A stretch of DNA of 13,993 bases from Candidatus Woesearchaeota archaeon (GCA_016185955.1 JACPMQ010000033.1:1-13993), one strand, 5' to 3'; positions 7,162 through 13,721 are shown, counted from the stretch's first letter. Made by a program: numbers and translations. Notes: generated by a model not told the origin, from the sequence alone.

Positions 7162-7297
7162 GTAACTGCTAACACAGCATAAAGGTTTTTGCGAAAGTTG
7201 GTGCTTGTGCGTCATTGCCAATTCTGAAATCTCCATAGGATTGTGATAAGCGACCTGAGCAATGCCGCAGCATTGCGAAGTTGAGAGGAATATAATC

Positions 7298-7332
7298 AAA
7301 AATTCCACCAATCCGAGATTGGTGGAATTTTT
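7298..7332. repeat. 15-bp perfect hairpin 1 inside copy 2
   Basis: AAAAATTCCACCAAT (7298-7312), loop CCGAG, ATTGGTGGAATTTTT (7318-7332). The outer 9 bp are identical to those of the hairpin at 7397-7429, and the inner 6 bp differ but remain paired. The A-run and T-run flanks make it terminator-like on both strands. Confidence 0.85.
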
Positions 7333-7396
7333 GTCAATGACGAGCAACGGACAAAGCAAAACAATGCCGAATTGCAAGATTACCAACGTAACTTGT

Positions 7397-7429
7397 AAAA
7401 ATTCCGCTGTTCGCAACAGCGGAATTTTT
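7397..7429. repeat. 15-bp perfect hairpin 2 inside copy 2
   Basis: AAAAATTCCGCTGTT (7397-7411), loop CGC, AACAGCGGAATTTTT (7415-7429). It shares AAAAATTCC/GGAATTTTT with hairpin 1. The 132-bp stretch from 7298 to 7429 therefore also begins and ends with a 9-bp inverted repeat and could be a separate nested insertion. Confidence 0.85.
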
Positions 7430-7570
7430 ACGGCTCCGCACAAGCACTAAATTAAACTTTCGCAAAAACCCTGCTTCTCGGACAAATCTATGTTAGCAGA
7501 TACCAATGTCCCTTACTAATTTTGATATTTCCACCATTCCACCGCTCTTTAGGGTAATGGGAATTTAGGA

Positions 7571-8347
7571 TTAGGTTATTAGCTTCCTTATATCTTTAGC
7601 CTTTTCTACTCCAATATCAACCATTTTTGCAATATCGTCATATGTTAAAGGGTAATCGCCGCCTTTTTGCAAAGCGCATAAAGTGCCATCGCTTAAGCTT
7701 GCTACGGTAAGCCTTGCATCTATTGCCTTTTCCTCATCAGAATCAGCATCAACAATTAACTTGTCACCGATTTTTGTCACAGTGACGGAAATTGGAATAT
7801 CTTTAAGCTCAAGCATTCCATCTGTTTTTGTCTTGTAGTCAATTTTATCATTCCCATATTTAGGAAATTTCATGGTTTTTAAAGCAGCTATTGCTGCCAA
7901 AGCTGATGCATCAAATAAATTGCCAGCATCATTGATTGGGCATATATCTATAATCAAAGTCCAGACTTTTTCTCCTTCTTGAATGCACAATTTTTTGAAA
8001 TCAAGGCATTTGCTTTCCCTTATGCCGCGATCAACAACTCTTGCAAGCTCTATTGCCTCTATGCTTGGAGGCCCTAACTCAAAATTTTGATTGGATAATG
8101 GCAGAAGCTCAACTCCAACAATAATTGAGCCTTCATTTGGAGTGTCTGGATAAGGCTTCATTACCTCCACTTTTACTCCCGCTATTACCTCTGTTTTTCC
8201 TATTCTTACGCGGGCAGAGCCTTCAGCTGTTTTTACCGCATTGGTTTCCACTGTAAAAGGCTCTCTGTAATCAGTAAATTTTCTTCCATCAAGCCTTACA
8301 TCTGAATTAAAAAGCTTTAGTATGTGTTCCCTTAAGTCTTTGTACAT
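7571..8347 (-). CDS. rrp42: Exosome complex subunit Rrp42
   Basis: Non-catalytic RNase PH-fold subunit that alternates with Rrp41 in the hexameric ring of the archaeal exosome, which degrades and tails RNA 3'-5'. The 258-aa length is typical. The N-terminal RPD signature RLDGRKFTDYR (residues 18-28), the LGPPSIEAIELARVVDRGIR segment (91-110) and INDAGNLFDASALAAIAAL (138-156) identify it as Rrp42 rather than Rrp41. It ends the superoperon and starts 9 nt after rrp41. AGGAG overlapping the rrp41 stop is the only Shine-Dalgarno-like sequence and stands rather far from the ATG. Translational coupling is therefore likely. Confidence 0.95.
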   Translation of the reverse strand: MYKDLREHILKLFNSDVRLDGRKFTDYREPFTVETNAVKTAEGSARVRIGKTEVIAGVKVEVMKPYPDTPNEGSIIVGVELLPLSNQNFELGPPSIEAIELARVVDRGIRESKCLDFKKLCIQEGEKVWTLIIDICPINDAGNLFDASALAAIAALKTMKFPKYGNDKIDYKTKTDGMLELKDIPISVTVTKIGDKLIVDADSDEEKAIDARLTVASLSDGTLCALQKGGDYPLTYDDIAKMVDIGVEKAKDIRKLIT

Positions 8348-8356
8348 TTATCAACA

Positions 8357-9070
8357 CTACTCCTTTCCCCTATCTGCATATTTTTCTTTCAATGCATTTT
8401 TTTGGATTTCATAAATATCTTTGCAGGCTTTTTTGCCCATTTCCAGCACTTTTTTAAGATCATTTTTTGATATTAAGCCATCCATCTGCAGCAAAGTTAT
8501 TTTTTCATAATTTGGCATCATAGCTATAGGTATATCTGCAACATGCCCTTCTTCATAAGATTCTTCAGAATAGTCCAAATCAACAACAAGCTTGTCATCT
8601 ACTTTGCCGACTGAAACTGCTGCAACTAGATCCTTCATTACTAAGCCAGCGTCGGCTAATGCCATGGATGCTGCGCAAATTCCTGCGCATCTTGAGCCTG
8701 CTTCTGTCTCTGGCAGCTCAATAAATACATCCACAACTGAATTTGGATATTCATTTAAATCCAAAACAGGCAGCAATGCCTTTTCTGTAACTAAAGAAAT
8801 TTCCTTTGAGCGCCTTGAACTGCCGGGCCTTACCCTCTCACTTGAGCTTGAAAATGGCATCATATTATAGTTGCATCTTAATATTCCCCTTGAAGGGTCC
8901 TGCAGGAATCTCGGATGCAAGTTTCTGGGGCCATAAACAGCTGCATATGCGGCAGTATTTCCTATTTTAAAATAAGCAGAGCCGTCTGCATTTGGTATTA
9001 CTCCTACCTTAGCTTCTATTTTTCTTGTCTCATCAAATTTTCTTCCGTTTAATCTTTCGGTATATGCCAT
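8357..9070 (-). CDS. rrp41: Exosome complex catalytic subunit Rrp41
   Basis: Phosphorolytic 3'-5' exoribonuclease subunit, active in the ring with Rrp42. The 237-aa sequence begins with the RNase PH signature LNGRKFDETRKIEAKVGVIP (residues 7-26). It has the phosphate/RNA-binding region with RPGSSRRSKE (81-90), including the arginine pair R86-R87, then ELPETEAGSRCAG (118-130) and GHVADIPIAMMP (175-186), where D179 matches the catalytic aspartate of Rrp41. The catalytic residues are kept, so the ring should be active. The C-terminal tail is lysine- and glutamate-rich. It follows rrp4 by 27 nt, and GGTGAG lies just before the ATG. Confidence 0.96.
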   Translation of the reverse strand: MAYTERLNGRKFDETRKIEAKVGVIPNADGSAYFKIGNTAAYAAVYGPRNLHPRFLQDPSRGILRCNYNMMPFSSSSERVRPGSSRRSKEISLVTEKALLPVLDLNEYPNSVVDVFIELPETEAGSRCAGICAASMALADAGLVMKDLVAAVSVGKVDDKLVVDLDYSEESYEEGHVADIPIAMMPNYEKITLLQMDGLISKNDLKKVLEMGKKACKDIYEIQKNALKEKYADRGKE

Positions 9071-9097
9071 TTACTCACCATGAAATTAATTTTTTGA

Positions 9098-9793
9098 TTA
9101 ATTTTTTTGATTTGCGTTTTCCTCTAAAAATGCCTTAATCTTATCTGTCAAGCCGCTTAGATGGCTTTCCTCCTCAATTTTTCTTATGCACATTATGGCT
9201 AACAGCTCATTTTCCGGAGCGCCATCAATCCATATAATGCCGTTTTGCCCTGCTATTATGTCGCATTTTGTGGCTTCTTTTATCATGGAAATCATGCTGC
9301 CCTGCTTTCCAACTATTCTTGGAATTTTATTGCTGTCTGCCTCTATTATCCTGCCGCCTTTAAGTTTCCTAAGCCCTGGGCCTTTCATTGTAACATCAAC
9401 TAATTTTTGGCTTGTAACATTGATTATTTTGCACACAATATAATCGCCTATGTCAAAAAATTGCGTAAGATCCGCGCCTCGCGCAATAAATCTTGATGTT
9501 GCCTCTTTAAGAGAGAGCATTGCTGAATAAGGGCTATTTGTATCCAAGCGCCAGCTTGTGACACTAACATCAACAACTTTACAGATTATGGTGTCATATT
9601 TTTTTGGGAGTTATCTTCCTGACAAAGGTATCAGCTTGACAGTTCTGCCTTCTATCTGCACAAGCCCAAGCCTTGATGCAATTATATTATCCCCATTTCT
9701 GCATGTTCCCATTCCTGGAAAAGTTTCCATTCCAACAGCTAAAATTTCACCGGGAACTGCAATATCCCTGTCCTGCACATAAAGTTTGTTCAT
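9098..9793 (-). CDS. rrp4: Exosome RNA-binding cap protein Rrp4, interrupted by an in-frame TAA
   Basis: Rrp4 sits on the exosome ring and feeds RNA through its S1 and KH domains. Codons 1-60, from ATG at 9793, encode the N-terminal domain and end IPLSGR. Codon 61 is TAA. The same frame then continues, with no insertion or deletion, as LPKKYDTIICKVVDV and SWRLDTNSPYSAML of the S1 domain. The KH region follows, with PRIVGKQGSMI and QNGIIWIDG, ending at 9098. In homologues the interrupted position reads GRY-x-P, so TAA replaces a Tyr codon. Total span is 231 codons, normal for Rrp4. No ATG or GTG restart precedes the S1 domain, and TTG at 9547 would cut it. The gene overlaps SBDS by 4 nt (ATGA). 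It could be a recent nonsense mutation, an assembly or strain error, or read-through. Confidence 0.85.
9611..9613 (-). other. In-frame TAA within rrp4 at an expected Tyr codon
   Basis: The minus-strand codon series around this point is TCA GGA AGA TAA CTC CCA AAA. The ORFs on both sides share the same frame, as first-base positions 9793 and 9547 differ by a multiple of three. A single third-base change from TAT or TAC explains it. Other genes here end in TAA, so the code is not reassigned. Confidence 0.85.
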
Positions 9794-10491
9794 TTTATTT
9801 TCAAAACCTTTGCCTCAACTTCTCCATGGCACATACTATTTATTTTTTCATAAAATTCGGTTTCTAAACCCGCAGGCATTTCGATAATGCCTACCCAATA
9901 GCCATTATTCTGCCACTCATCCCTCAAAATTGTCCCATAGTTTTTTATTACTGAATAAGCCTTTGCCGCATAAGCGGGAGCTATTTTCACCTCAATTTCT
10001 TTAACTTCAAACCTTATTGGAAGCACCTGCTTGAGTTTTTTTAATGCCTCTTGCAGCTGCTCTTCAACAGGCGCAAACTCATTGGCATAAAACTTTACCT
10101 CTTCCATCGCGTTTTCTATGCGATTAATTGGATGGGGCAAGTGTGTTTTAGGGTCAACTCCGTTTCTATGTATCAAGCTTATTATTTTTCTTTTTTTTAT
10201 TTCCCTTAAATTGCTCTTGTACTCTGTTGTCAGGTGTATTTCTCCTTTTTTTATAATATGCCTTGCAATCTCATCTTTGTCAGTTGTGTTAAACAACTGC
10301 TTCATCAGATTTTCAGAAGCCTCCATGCCTTTTTTGGCATCCGAAAAAACCTTTCTTGCAGCAAGAACATCCTTCATGTCAACTGCTTTGCCTTCCCTTA
10401 AAGCAATTGCATTGCTGCAGTCAACCAATATCTCAAAATTATTGCCCTGCAGCTTTAACCGCGCAACAACTGCCTCGTCAACAGTTACCAT
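9790..10491 (-). CDS. Ribosome maturation protein SBDS homologue (Sdo1)
   Basis: The archaeal homologue of the Shwachman-Bodian-Diamond protein. In eukaryotes it helps remove the anti-association factor eIF6 from the large subunit, and a similar role is assumed in archaea. The 233-aa protein has the three SBDS domains. The N-terminal FYSH domain spans residues 1 to about 90, with NNFEILVDCSNAIALREGK and KKGMEASENLMKQLFNTTD. A helical middle domain includes HRNGVDPKTHLPHPINRIENA (about 121-141). A ferredoxin-like C-terminal domain starts near IRFEVKEIEVKIAP. It starts 1 nt after the psmA stop and overlaps rrp4 by 4 nt, the position SBDS keeps in archaeal exosome superoperons. Confidence 0.95.
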   Translation of the reverse strand: MVTVDEAVVARLKLQGNNFEILVDCSNAIALREGKAVDMKDVLAARKVFSDAKKGMEASENLMKQLFNTTDKDEIARHIIKKGEIHLTTEYKSNLREIKKRKIISLIHRNGVDPKTHLPHPINRIENAMEEVKFYANEFAPVEEQLQEALKKLKQVLPIRFEVKEIEVKIAPAYAAKAYSVIKNYGTILRDEWQNNGYWVGIIEMPAGLETEFYEKINSMCHGEVEAKVLKIK

Positions 10492-10492
10492 T

Positions 10493-11257
10493 TTATTTTT
10501 TCTTTTTGTCCTTTAAGTCCTTAACGTCTCCAGCAGTTTTTTCTATTTTTTCCTTGGAAAATTTTTTGTATTTCTTTTCATCTGTTCTTATATATGCGGC
10601 ATCTATCCTTCCTACTTTAAAGTTTTCGCCCAAAACTTTCTTTAATGCCCTTAGCGATACTTTAAGCCCGTCTTCAATTGTTAAATTTTCATTGTATTCC
10701 TCATGTAAGATTTCCTCTACTTCAACTTCTCCTTCTCCAATAGCTGTTGCCTTGTATTGAAAAAATATGCCTGTAGGATCAGTTTCATAAAGCCTTGGTG
10801 TATGGTCATCAATTCCTGCAACAAGTATCGACACTCCAAAAGGCCTTAAGCCTCCACTCTGAGTGCATATCTGCTTTAAGTCGCATATATCCTTTACTAT
10901 ACTTAAAGTATCAATTGCAGAGTCATAAGTTATCCTGTTCTGTTGCGCTTTTAACTGTGACCTTTCTATAAGAACTCTTGCATCAGAAAGTATTCCAGAA
11001 GCAGTTGCTCCTATATGCTCGTCTATCTGCCATATCTTTTCAACAGCTTCAGGAACTACCAAGCTGTCAATTATCCTTTTATCTGTAACAAATACAACAC
11101 CGTCAGAGCATACCATAGCAATTGCTGTGGAGCCTTGCCTTACAGTCTTTTTTGCGTATTCTACTTGCAATAATCTTCCGTCAGGGCTAAACATAGTTAT
11201 AGCTCTATCATAGCCCATCATTTGATGCATTGGCTGCATATTTTCCCCTTTAACCAT
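10493..11257 (-). CDS. psmA: Proteasome alpha subunit
   Basis: Forms the outer heptameric rings of the archaeal 20S proteasome and its gated entry pore. It is non-catalytic. The 254-aa protein has the alpha-type signature GYDRAITMFSPDGRLLQVEYA (from residue 15), including the gate residues Y16-D17-R18. Further conserved segments are QGSTAIAM, TDKRIIDSLV and GGLRPFGVSILVAGID, and the C-terminal tail is lysine-rich. Two ATG starts are possible. The first (11257) follows GGAAGGT, and the second (11239, giving MQPMHQMM) follows AAAGGGGA. Either gives a normal N-terminus, and the longer form is kept here. The beta subunit and the PAN ATPase are not in this window. Position between rnp2 and SBDS is the conserved archaeal order. 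Confidence 0.96.
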   Translation of the reverse strand: MVKGENMQPMHQMMGYDRAITMFSPDGRLLQVEYAKKTVRQGSTAIAMVCSDGVVFVTDKRIIDSLVVPEAVEKIWQIDEHIGATASGILSDARVLIERSQLKAQQNRITYDSAIDTLSIVKDICDLKQICTQSGGLRPFGVSILVAGIDDHTPRLYETDPTGIFFQYKATAIGEGEVEVEEILHEEYNENLTIEDGLKVSLRALKKVLGENFKVGRIDAAYIRTDEKKYKKFSKEKIEKTAGDVKDLKDKKKK

Positions 11258-11301
11258 TTTTTTTACCTTCCTTTTTAGTTTAGATATTTTTTAGATATTT
11301 T
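11258..11301 (-). promoter_or_regulatory. AT-rich spacer with short tandem repeats between rnp2 and psmA
   Basis: On the plus strand TTAGATATTTT is repeated with an 11-bp period around 11280-11300 and is followed by a similar TTAGTTTAAATATTTTT. The spacer could hold an internal TATA box for psmA or a minor terminator for rnp2. Neither can be decided by eye. Confidence 0.3.
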
Positions 11302-11661
11302 TTAGTTTAAATATTTTTGCTGCGCTTTTTTAAGGATTCCTGAAGCCCCTATGCTTCTTACCATTGCGTCCTTTCCTTCTATGCTTTTTATAAAAACCAA
11401 TGATGCTTTTAGATAAGAAGCGTACTTATTATTGACTCTAAGCACACCCCTTTGAAGATTTGGATTCCATTCATTGTCAAGCGTCAAAATGCCCGCATTT
11501 GCCATTCCAAGATTGCCCAAAAAGTCCTTTGCAGACTCCAAAATGGCTTTATTGACATGAAATGCGCCATTGAACTTATAGTCTGATAAAACCTCATAAG
11601 CAAGATATCTTTTTTTTTCCCGCAAACTCGGCAATAATGGTTTAATTTTTGTTTTAACCAT
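11302..11661 (-). CDS. rnp2: RNase P protein component 2 (Pop5/Rpp14 family)
   Basis: Protein cofactor of archaeal RNase P, which pairs with Rpp30 to activate the catalytic RNA for 5' maturation of tRNA. The 119-aa length fits. Family features are LPSLREKKRYLAYEV near the N-terminus (about residues 9-23), GILTLDNEWNPNLQRGVLRV in the middle, and MVRSIGASGILKKAQ near the C-terminus. It is the first gene of the superoperon visible here and lies 44 nt before psmA. Upstream is an AT-rich promoter region with TTTTAAATAC-like sequence near 11726-11736 and a purine-rich leader containing GAGAGAAGGAGAAG. Confident by motif content and gene order. Confidence 0.92.
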   Translation of the reverse strand: MVKTKIKPLLPSLREKKRYLAYEVLSDYKFNGAFHVNKAILESAKDFLGNLGMANAGILTLDNEWNPNLQRGVLRVNNKYASYLKASLVFIKSIEGKDAMVRSIGASGILKKAQQKYLN

Positions 11662-11750
11662 GCTAACTAAATGAGAAGATAGTGTAATGCTTCTCCTTCT
11701 CTCTTTAATAATAGGAAGATTTCATTAGTATTTAAAATTATCTTTTTTAT

Positions 11751-11925
11751 GTATCTGCTAACACAACATAAAGGGTTTTTGCGAAAGTCGGTGCTTGTGC
11801 GCAATTGCCAATTCTGAAAGCTCCACAGGATTGTGATAAGCGACCTGAGCAATGCCGCAGCATTGCGAAGTTGAGAGGTAAGTTAAGGCTCCGCACAAGC
11901 ACGAAATAGACTTTCGCAAAAATCC
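11751..11925. repeat. Palindromic repeat element, copy 3 (right end degenerate)
   Basis: The left end GTATCTGCTAACA (11751-11763) is intact. Arms GGTTTTTGCGAAAG (11774-11787) and GTGCTTGTGCG (11791-11801) pair with CGCACAAGCAC (11892-11902) and CTTTCGCAAAAA (11911-11922). The core hairpin GCAATGC-CGCA-GCATTGC is at 11849-11866. The eight-base join TAAGTTAA after GAGAGG matches copy 1, so this is the short form. Beyond 11925 the sequence leaves the family: no TGTTAGCAGATAC end is found, only a loosely similar stretch to about 11960. It occupies the divergent region between rnp2 and the plus-strand small gene. Confidence 0.8.
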
Positions 11926-11998
11926 ATCTTAAGGTTTTGCCCGACAAAGCCATCAGGCTGTCCCATAATCCAAATTATGTTTCTCGACGATGAATAGA

Positions 11999-12050
11999 AA
12001 TATATAAATATATCCTCGTCTATAAGAATAGTAAAAACGAGGTGATTTCT
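11999..12050 (+). promoter_or_regulatory. Promoter, hairpin and ribosome-binding site of the 66-aa gene
   Basis: ATATATAAATAT at about 11999-12010 is a TATA candidate. CCTCGT (12014-12019) is complementary to ACGAGG (12037-12042), with an inner CTAT/ATAG pair (12020-12023 with 12028-12031) around loop AAGA. The second arm contains the start of the Shine-Dalgarno sequence GAGGTGAT (12039-12046), a near-perfect anti-16S match. If the whole stem is transcribed it would hide the ribosome-binding site. If transcription starts near 12028, as the TATA box suggests, the inverted repeat acts at DNA level instead. Confidence 0.5.
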
Positions 12051-12251
12051 ATGGCTTATATAGCATCAAACAAAAACCAAAAAAAATTAAAACAAGAAGA
12101 GATATTTAATCCTACAAGAATACCTGGAGCAGAACTAAAAGCAGTCTTAATGCCATACAGGGTGAGTGCTACAGAAGCAATGAGACTGTATGAACAAGTT
12201 CCGATAGGACAAACGTGTCATGTATTTAGGGGGGTTCCAAAAAGTGGATAA
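12051..12251 (+). CDS. Small protein of unknown function (66 aa)
   Basis: Not recognised. The ATG at 12051 is preferred over the in-frame GTG at 12042 because that GTG lies inside the strong Shine-Dalgarno sequence GAGGTGAT, which is spaced correctly for 12051. The protein is basic in its first third (NKNQKKLKQEE), has no membrane segment and no cysteine pair, and ends in GVPKSG. Its stop overlaps the start region of the HAD hydrolase, so translation is probably coupled. It has its own promoter region and is the first gene of a three-gene plus-strand set ending with dapF. Strong start signals make it likely to be a real gene rather than a chance frame. Confidence 0.6.
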   Translation: MAYIASNKNQKKLKQEEIFNPTRIPGAELKAVLMPYRVSATEAMRLYEQVPIGQTCHVFRGVPKSG

Positions 12252-12828
12252 AAAAGCAATTATTTTTGATTTTTATGGAACTTTAGTTGATGAGGAAACA
12301 GGATATAGGGGGTTTATTGAGAAAAATACTAATCTTGATCCAAAAATAGCAGTTAAGAATTGGTTTCTCTTCCAAAGAGAAATCATATTTAATCAAAAAT
12401 ATATTCCTTTTAAAGAGGTATTAAGAAAAACTTACTATAAGCTTACTAAATCTAAACAAACAACGTTTAGTGAAATATTTAGTAATATTAAACCATATCC
12501 GGAAGTTATAAAGATACTAAATAAACTAAAAAAACACTACAAAATAGGGGTATTAACAAATAGCGATAATGATCTGTTAGAACTGGTTCTAAAAAATGTA
12601 AATTTTAATTTCGATATAATCATTACGGCAGAAAGTTTAAATTGTTATAAACCCAATAAGAAAAATTATGGAGCAATATTGGAAAAATTAGGAATAAAGG
12701 TGAAAGAAGCTTTATTTGTATCTGCATCTTCATGGGACATTAAGGCAGCAAGAGAATTTGGCCTAGAAACAATACATTTAGATAGAAAAGAAGGTAAAAA
12801 ATTAGGAGATCTAAAATGGAATATCTGA
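12244..12828 (+). CDS. HAD superfamily hydrolase (haloacid dehalogenase type II-like)
   Basis: A soluble hydrolase, probably a phosphatase, with the haloacid dehalogenase fold. Motif I is IIFDFYGTLVD with the nucleophile aspartate at residue 9 of the chosen form. Motif II is GVLTNSDND, motif III the lysine in LNCYKPNKKNYGA, and motif IV is VSASSWDIKAAREFG, close to the type II dehalogenase pattern. The helical cap lies between motifs I and II. GTG at 12244 is taken as start because AGGGGGG lies 9 nt before it and the sequence then begins directly with the first HAD strand. An ATG at 12220 would give 8 more residues. It overlaps dapF by 13 nt. The substrate is unknown. Confidence 0.75.
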   Translation: MDKKAIIFDFYGTLVDEETGYRGFIEKNTNLDPKIAVKNWFLFQREIIFNQKYIPFKEVLRKTYYKLTKSKQTTFSEIFSNIKPYPEVIKILNKLKKHYKIGVLTNSDNDLLELVLKNVNFNFDIIITAESLNCYKPNKKNYGAILEKLGIKVKEALFVSASSWDIKAAREFGLETIHLDRKEGKKLGDLKWNI

Positions 12829-13700
12829 ATTTTTCAAAAATGCATGGTCTAGAAAATGATTTTGTAATAATTACAGACCTAGAAGGAAAAATTGGAAGAT
12901 ATAACAATATTGCAAGGCAGATGTGCAATAGAAATCTTGGAATTGGTGCTGATGGTTTATTAGTTGTAAGGAACGGAGAGAGAACCCCTTATAAGATGGT
13001 TATATATAATCCAGACGGATCTCAAGCTGAAACTTGTGGGAATGGGATAAGGTGTTTTGCTAAATACTTGCATGACCATGGATTAATTAGTGGAAGAGAG
13101 ATAAGGATAGAAGACGTTGTGAAAAGTGTAGACGTTGAGATAAATGAAGGAGATGGAAAAAAAAGACAGGTACGCGTTGATATGATGGAACCGAAATTTT
13201 ATGAACCAGAAAAAGTTACTATGAATCCGAAAGAATACCTATCCCCCAGAGGATTGATAAGGGGGATTGTTGATTTTCCTATAGAACAAGATGGGATTAT
13301 ATATTTAATAACTTATATCTCTATGGGGAATCCACATGTAGTAATATTCAATAGAGATTATGAATCTCTTGATTTGGCAGTTGAAGGACCTGCTATTGGA
13401 AAAGCAACTCAATATTTTCCAAAAAAAACAAATGTTGAATTTGTGGACGTAATCAACCCTAACAAAATTAATGTAAAAGTATGGGAACGTGGAGCAGGAA
13501 TTACATTAGCATGTGGGACAGGAGCATGTGCATCTACAGTTGCATCAATATTAAAAGGCAAAACTGCTGAAGAAGTATTAGTACATTTGCCCGGAGGAGA
13601 TTTAACAATAAGTTGGGATTCAAAAAACGATCACGTATACATGGAAGGTCCTGCAGAGACAGTTTGTGAAGGCATTTTTTTAATGAACTCAACAGAATAA
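12816..13700 (+). CDS. dapF: Diaminopimelate epimerase
   Basis: Interconverts LL- and meso-diaminopimelate, the penultimate step of DAP-route lysine synthesis, and in bacteria supplies cell-wall DAP. The 294-aa protein keeps both catalytic cysteines in their motifs, ETCGNGIRC (C74) and LACGTGACAS (C233). It also has NPDGSQAE before the first, MGNPHVVIF (170-178), and the start SKMHGLENDFVII typical of the family. AGGAGAT lies 5 nt before the ATG. The gene begins inside the 3' end of the HAD gene, overlapping by 13 nt. No other lysine genes are in the window. Acquisition by transfer is possible but not shown by the sequence alone. Confidence 0.95.
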   Translation: MEYLNFSKMHGLENDFVIITDLEGKIGRYNNIARQMCNRNLGIGADGLLVVRNGERTPYKMVIYNPDGSQAETCGNGIRCFAKYLHDHGLISGREIRIEDVVKSVDVEINEGDGKKRQVRVDMMEPKFYEPEKVTMNPKEYLSPRGLIRGIVDFPIEQDGIIYLITYISMGNPHVVIFNRDYESLDLAVEGPAIGKATQYFPKKTNVEFVDVINPNKINVKVWERGAGITLACGTGACASTVASILKGKTAEEVLVHLPGGDLTISWDSKNDHVYMEGPAETVCEGIFLMNSTE

Positions 13701-13721
13701 AATATCAAATGGGTATTATAA

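Larger units (their letters stand above)
7162..7503. repeat. Palindromic repeat element, copy 2 (complete, enlarged)
   Basis: The only copy with both ends in the window. Three nested pairs of arms close it: GTAACTGCTAACA/TGTTAGCAGATAC (7162-7174 with 7491-7503, one mismatch), GGTTTTTGCGAAAG/CTTTCGCAAAAACC (7184-7197 with 7457-7470, perfect) and GTGCTTGTGCG/CGCACAAGCAC (7201-7211 with 7437-7447, perfect). The core holds hairpin GCAATGC-CGCA-GCATTGC (7259-7276), flanked on both strands by GA. Where copies 1 and 3 have eight bases after GAGAGG, this copy has about 140 bases with two 15-bp hairpins. It lies between the convergent ends of glmS and rrp42. It has no coding capacity, so it is either a non-autonomous mobile element or a structured RNA. 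Confidence 0.8.

Noticed and set aside
7253..7282. Kink-turn in the core hairpin (GA on both strands beside the GCAATGC stem)
   Set aside because: The GA/GA flanks fit, but the second helix needed for a canonical kink-turn is not clearly paired, so it is mentioned only as a conserved flank.
7141..7450. Reading frames of about 60-100 codons within the repeat element on both strands
   Set aside because: They arise from the palindromic DNA, have no ribosome-binding site or promoter, and are not kept between copies because the insert differs.
7162..7503. Integron attC site, because of the long imperfect palindrome with a GCTAAC/GTTAGC-like end
   Set aside because: The ends do not fit the RYYYAAC/GTTRRRY pattern, the element is longer than usual attC sites, and the genes around it are conserved operons in both orientations, not cassettes.
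9098..9547. Treating the S1-KH part of rrp4 as an independent gene starting at TTG 9547
   Set aside because: That start lies inside the S1 domain and has no ribosome-binding site, and the frame upstream continues the domain without a break back to the TAA.
9611..9613. Stop-codon reassignment (TAA read as an amino acid) to explain rrp4
   Set aside because: DUF99, rio1, psmA and glmS all end in TAA at the expected protein ends, so TAA is a normal stop in this genome.
1..11925. CRISPR array from the repeated sequences
   Set aside because: The copies are hundreds of bases long, kilobases apart and separated by ordinary genes.
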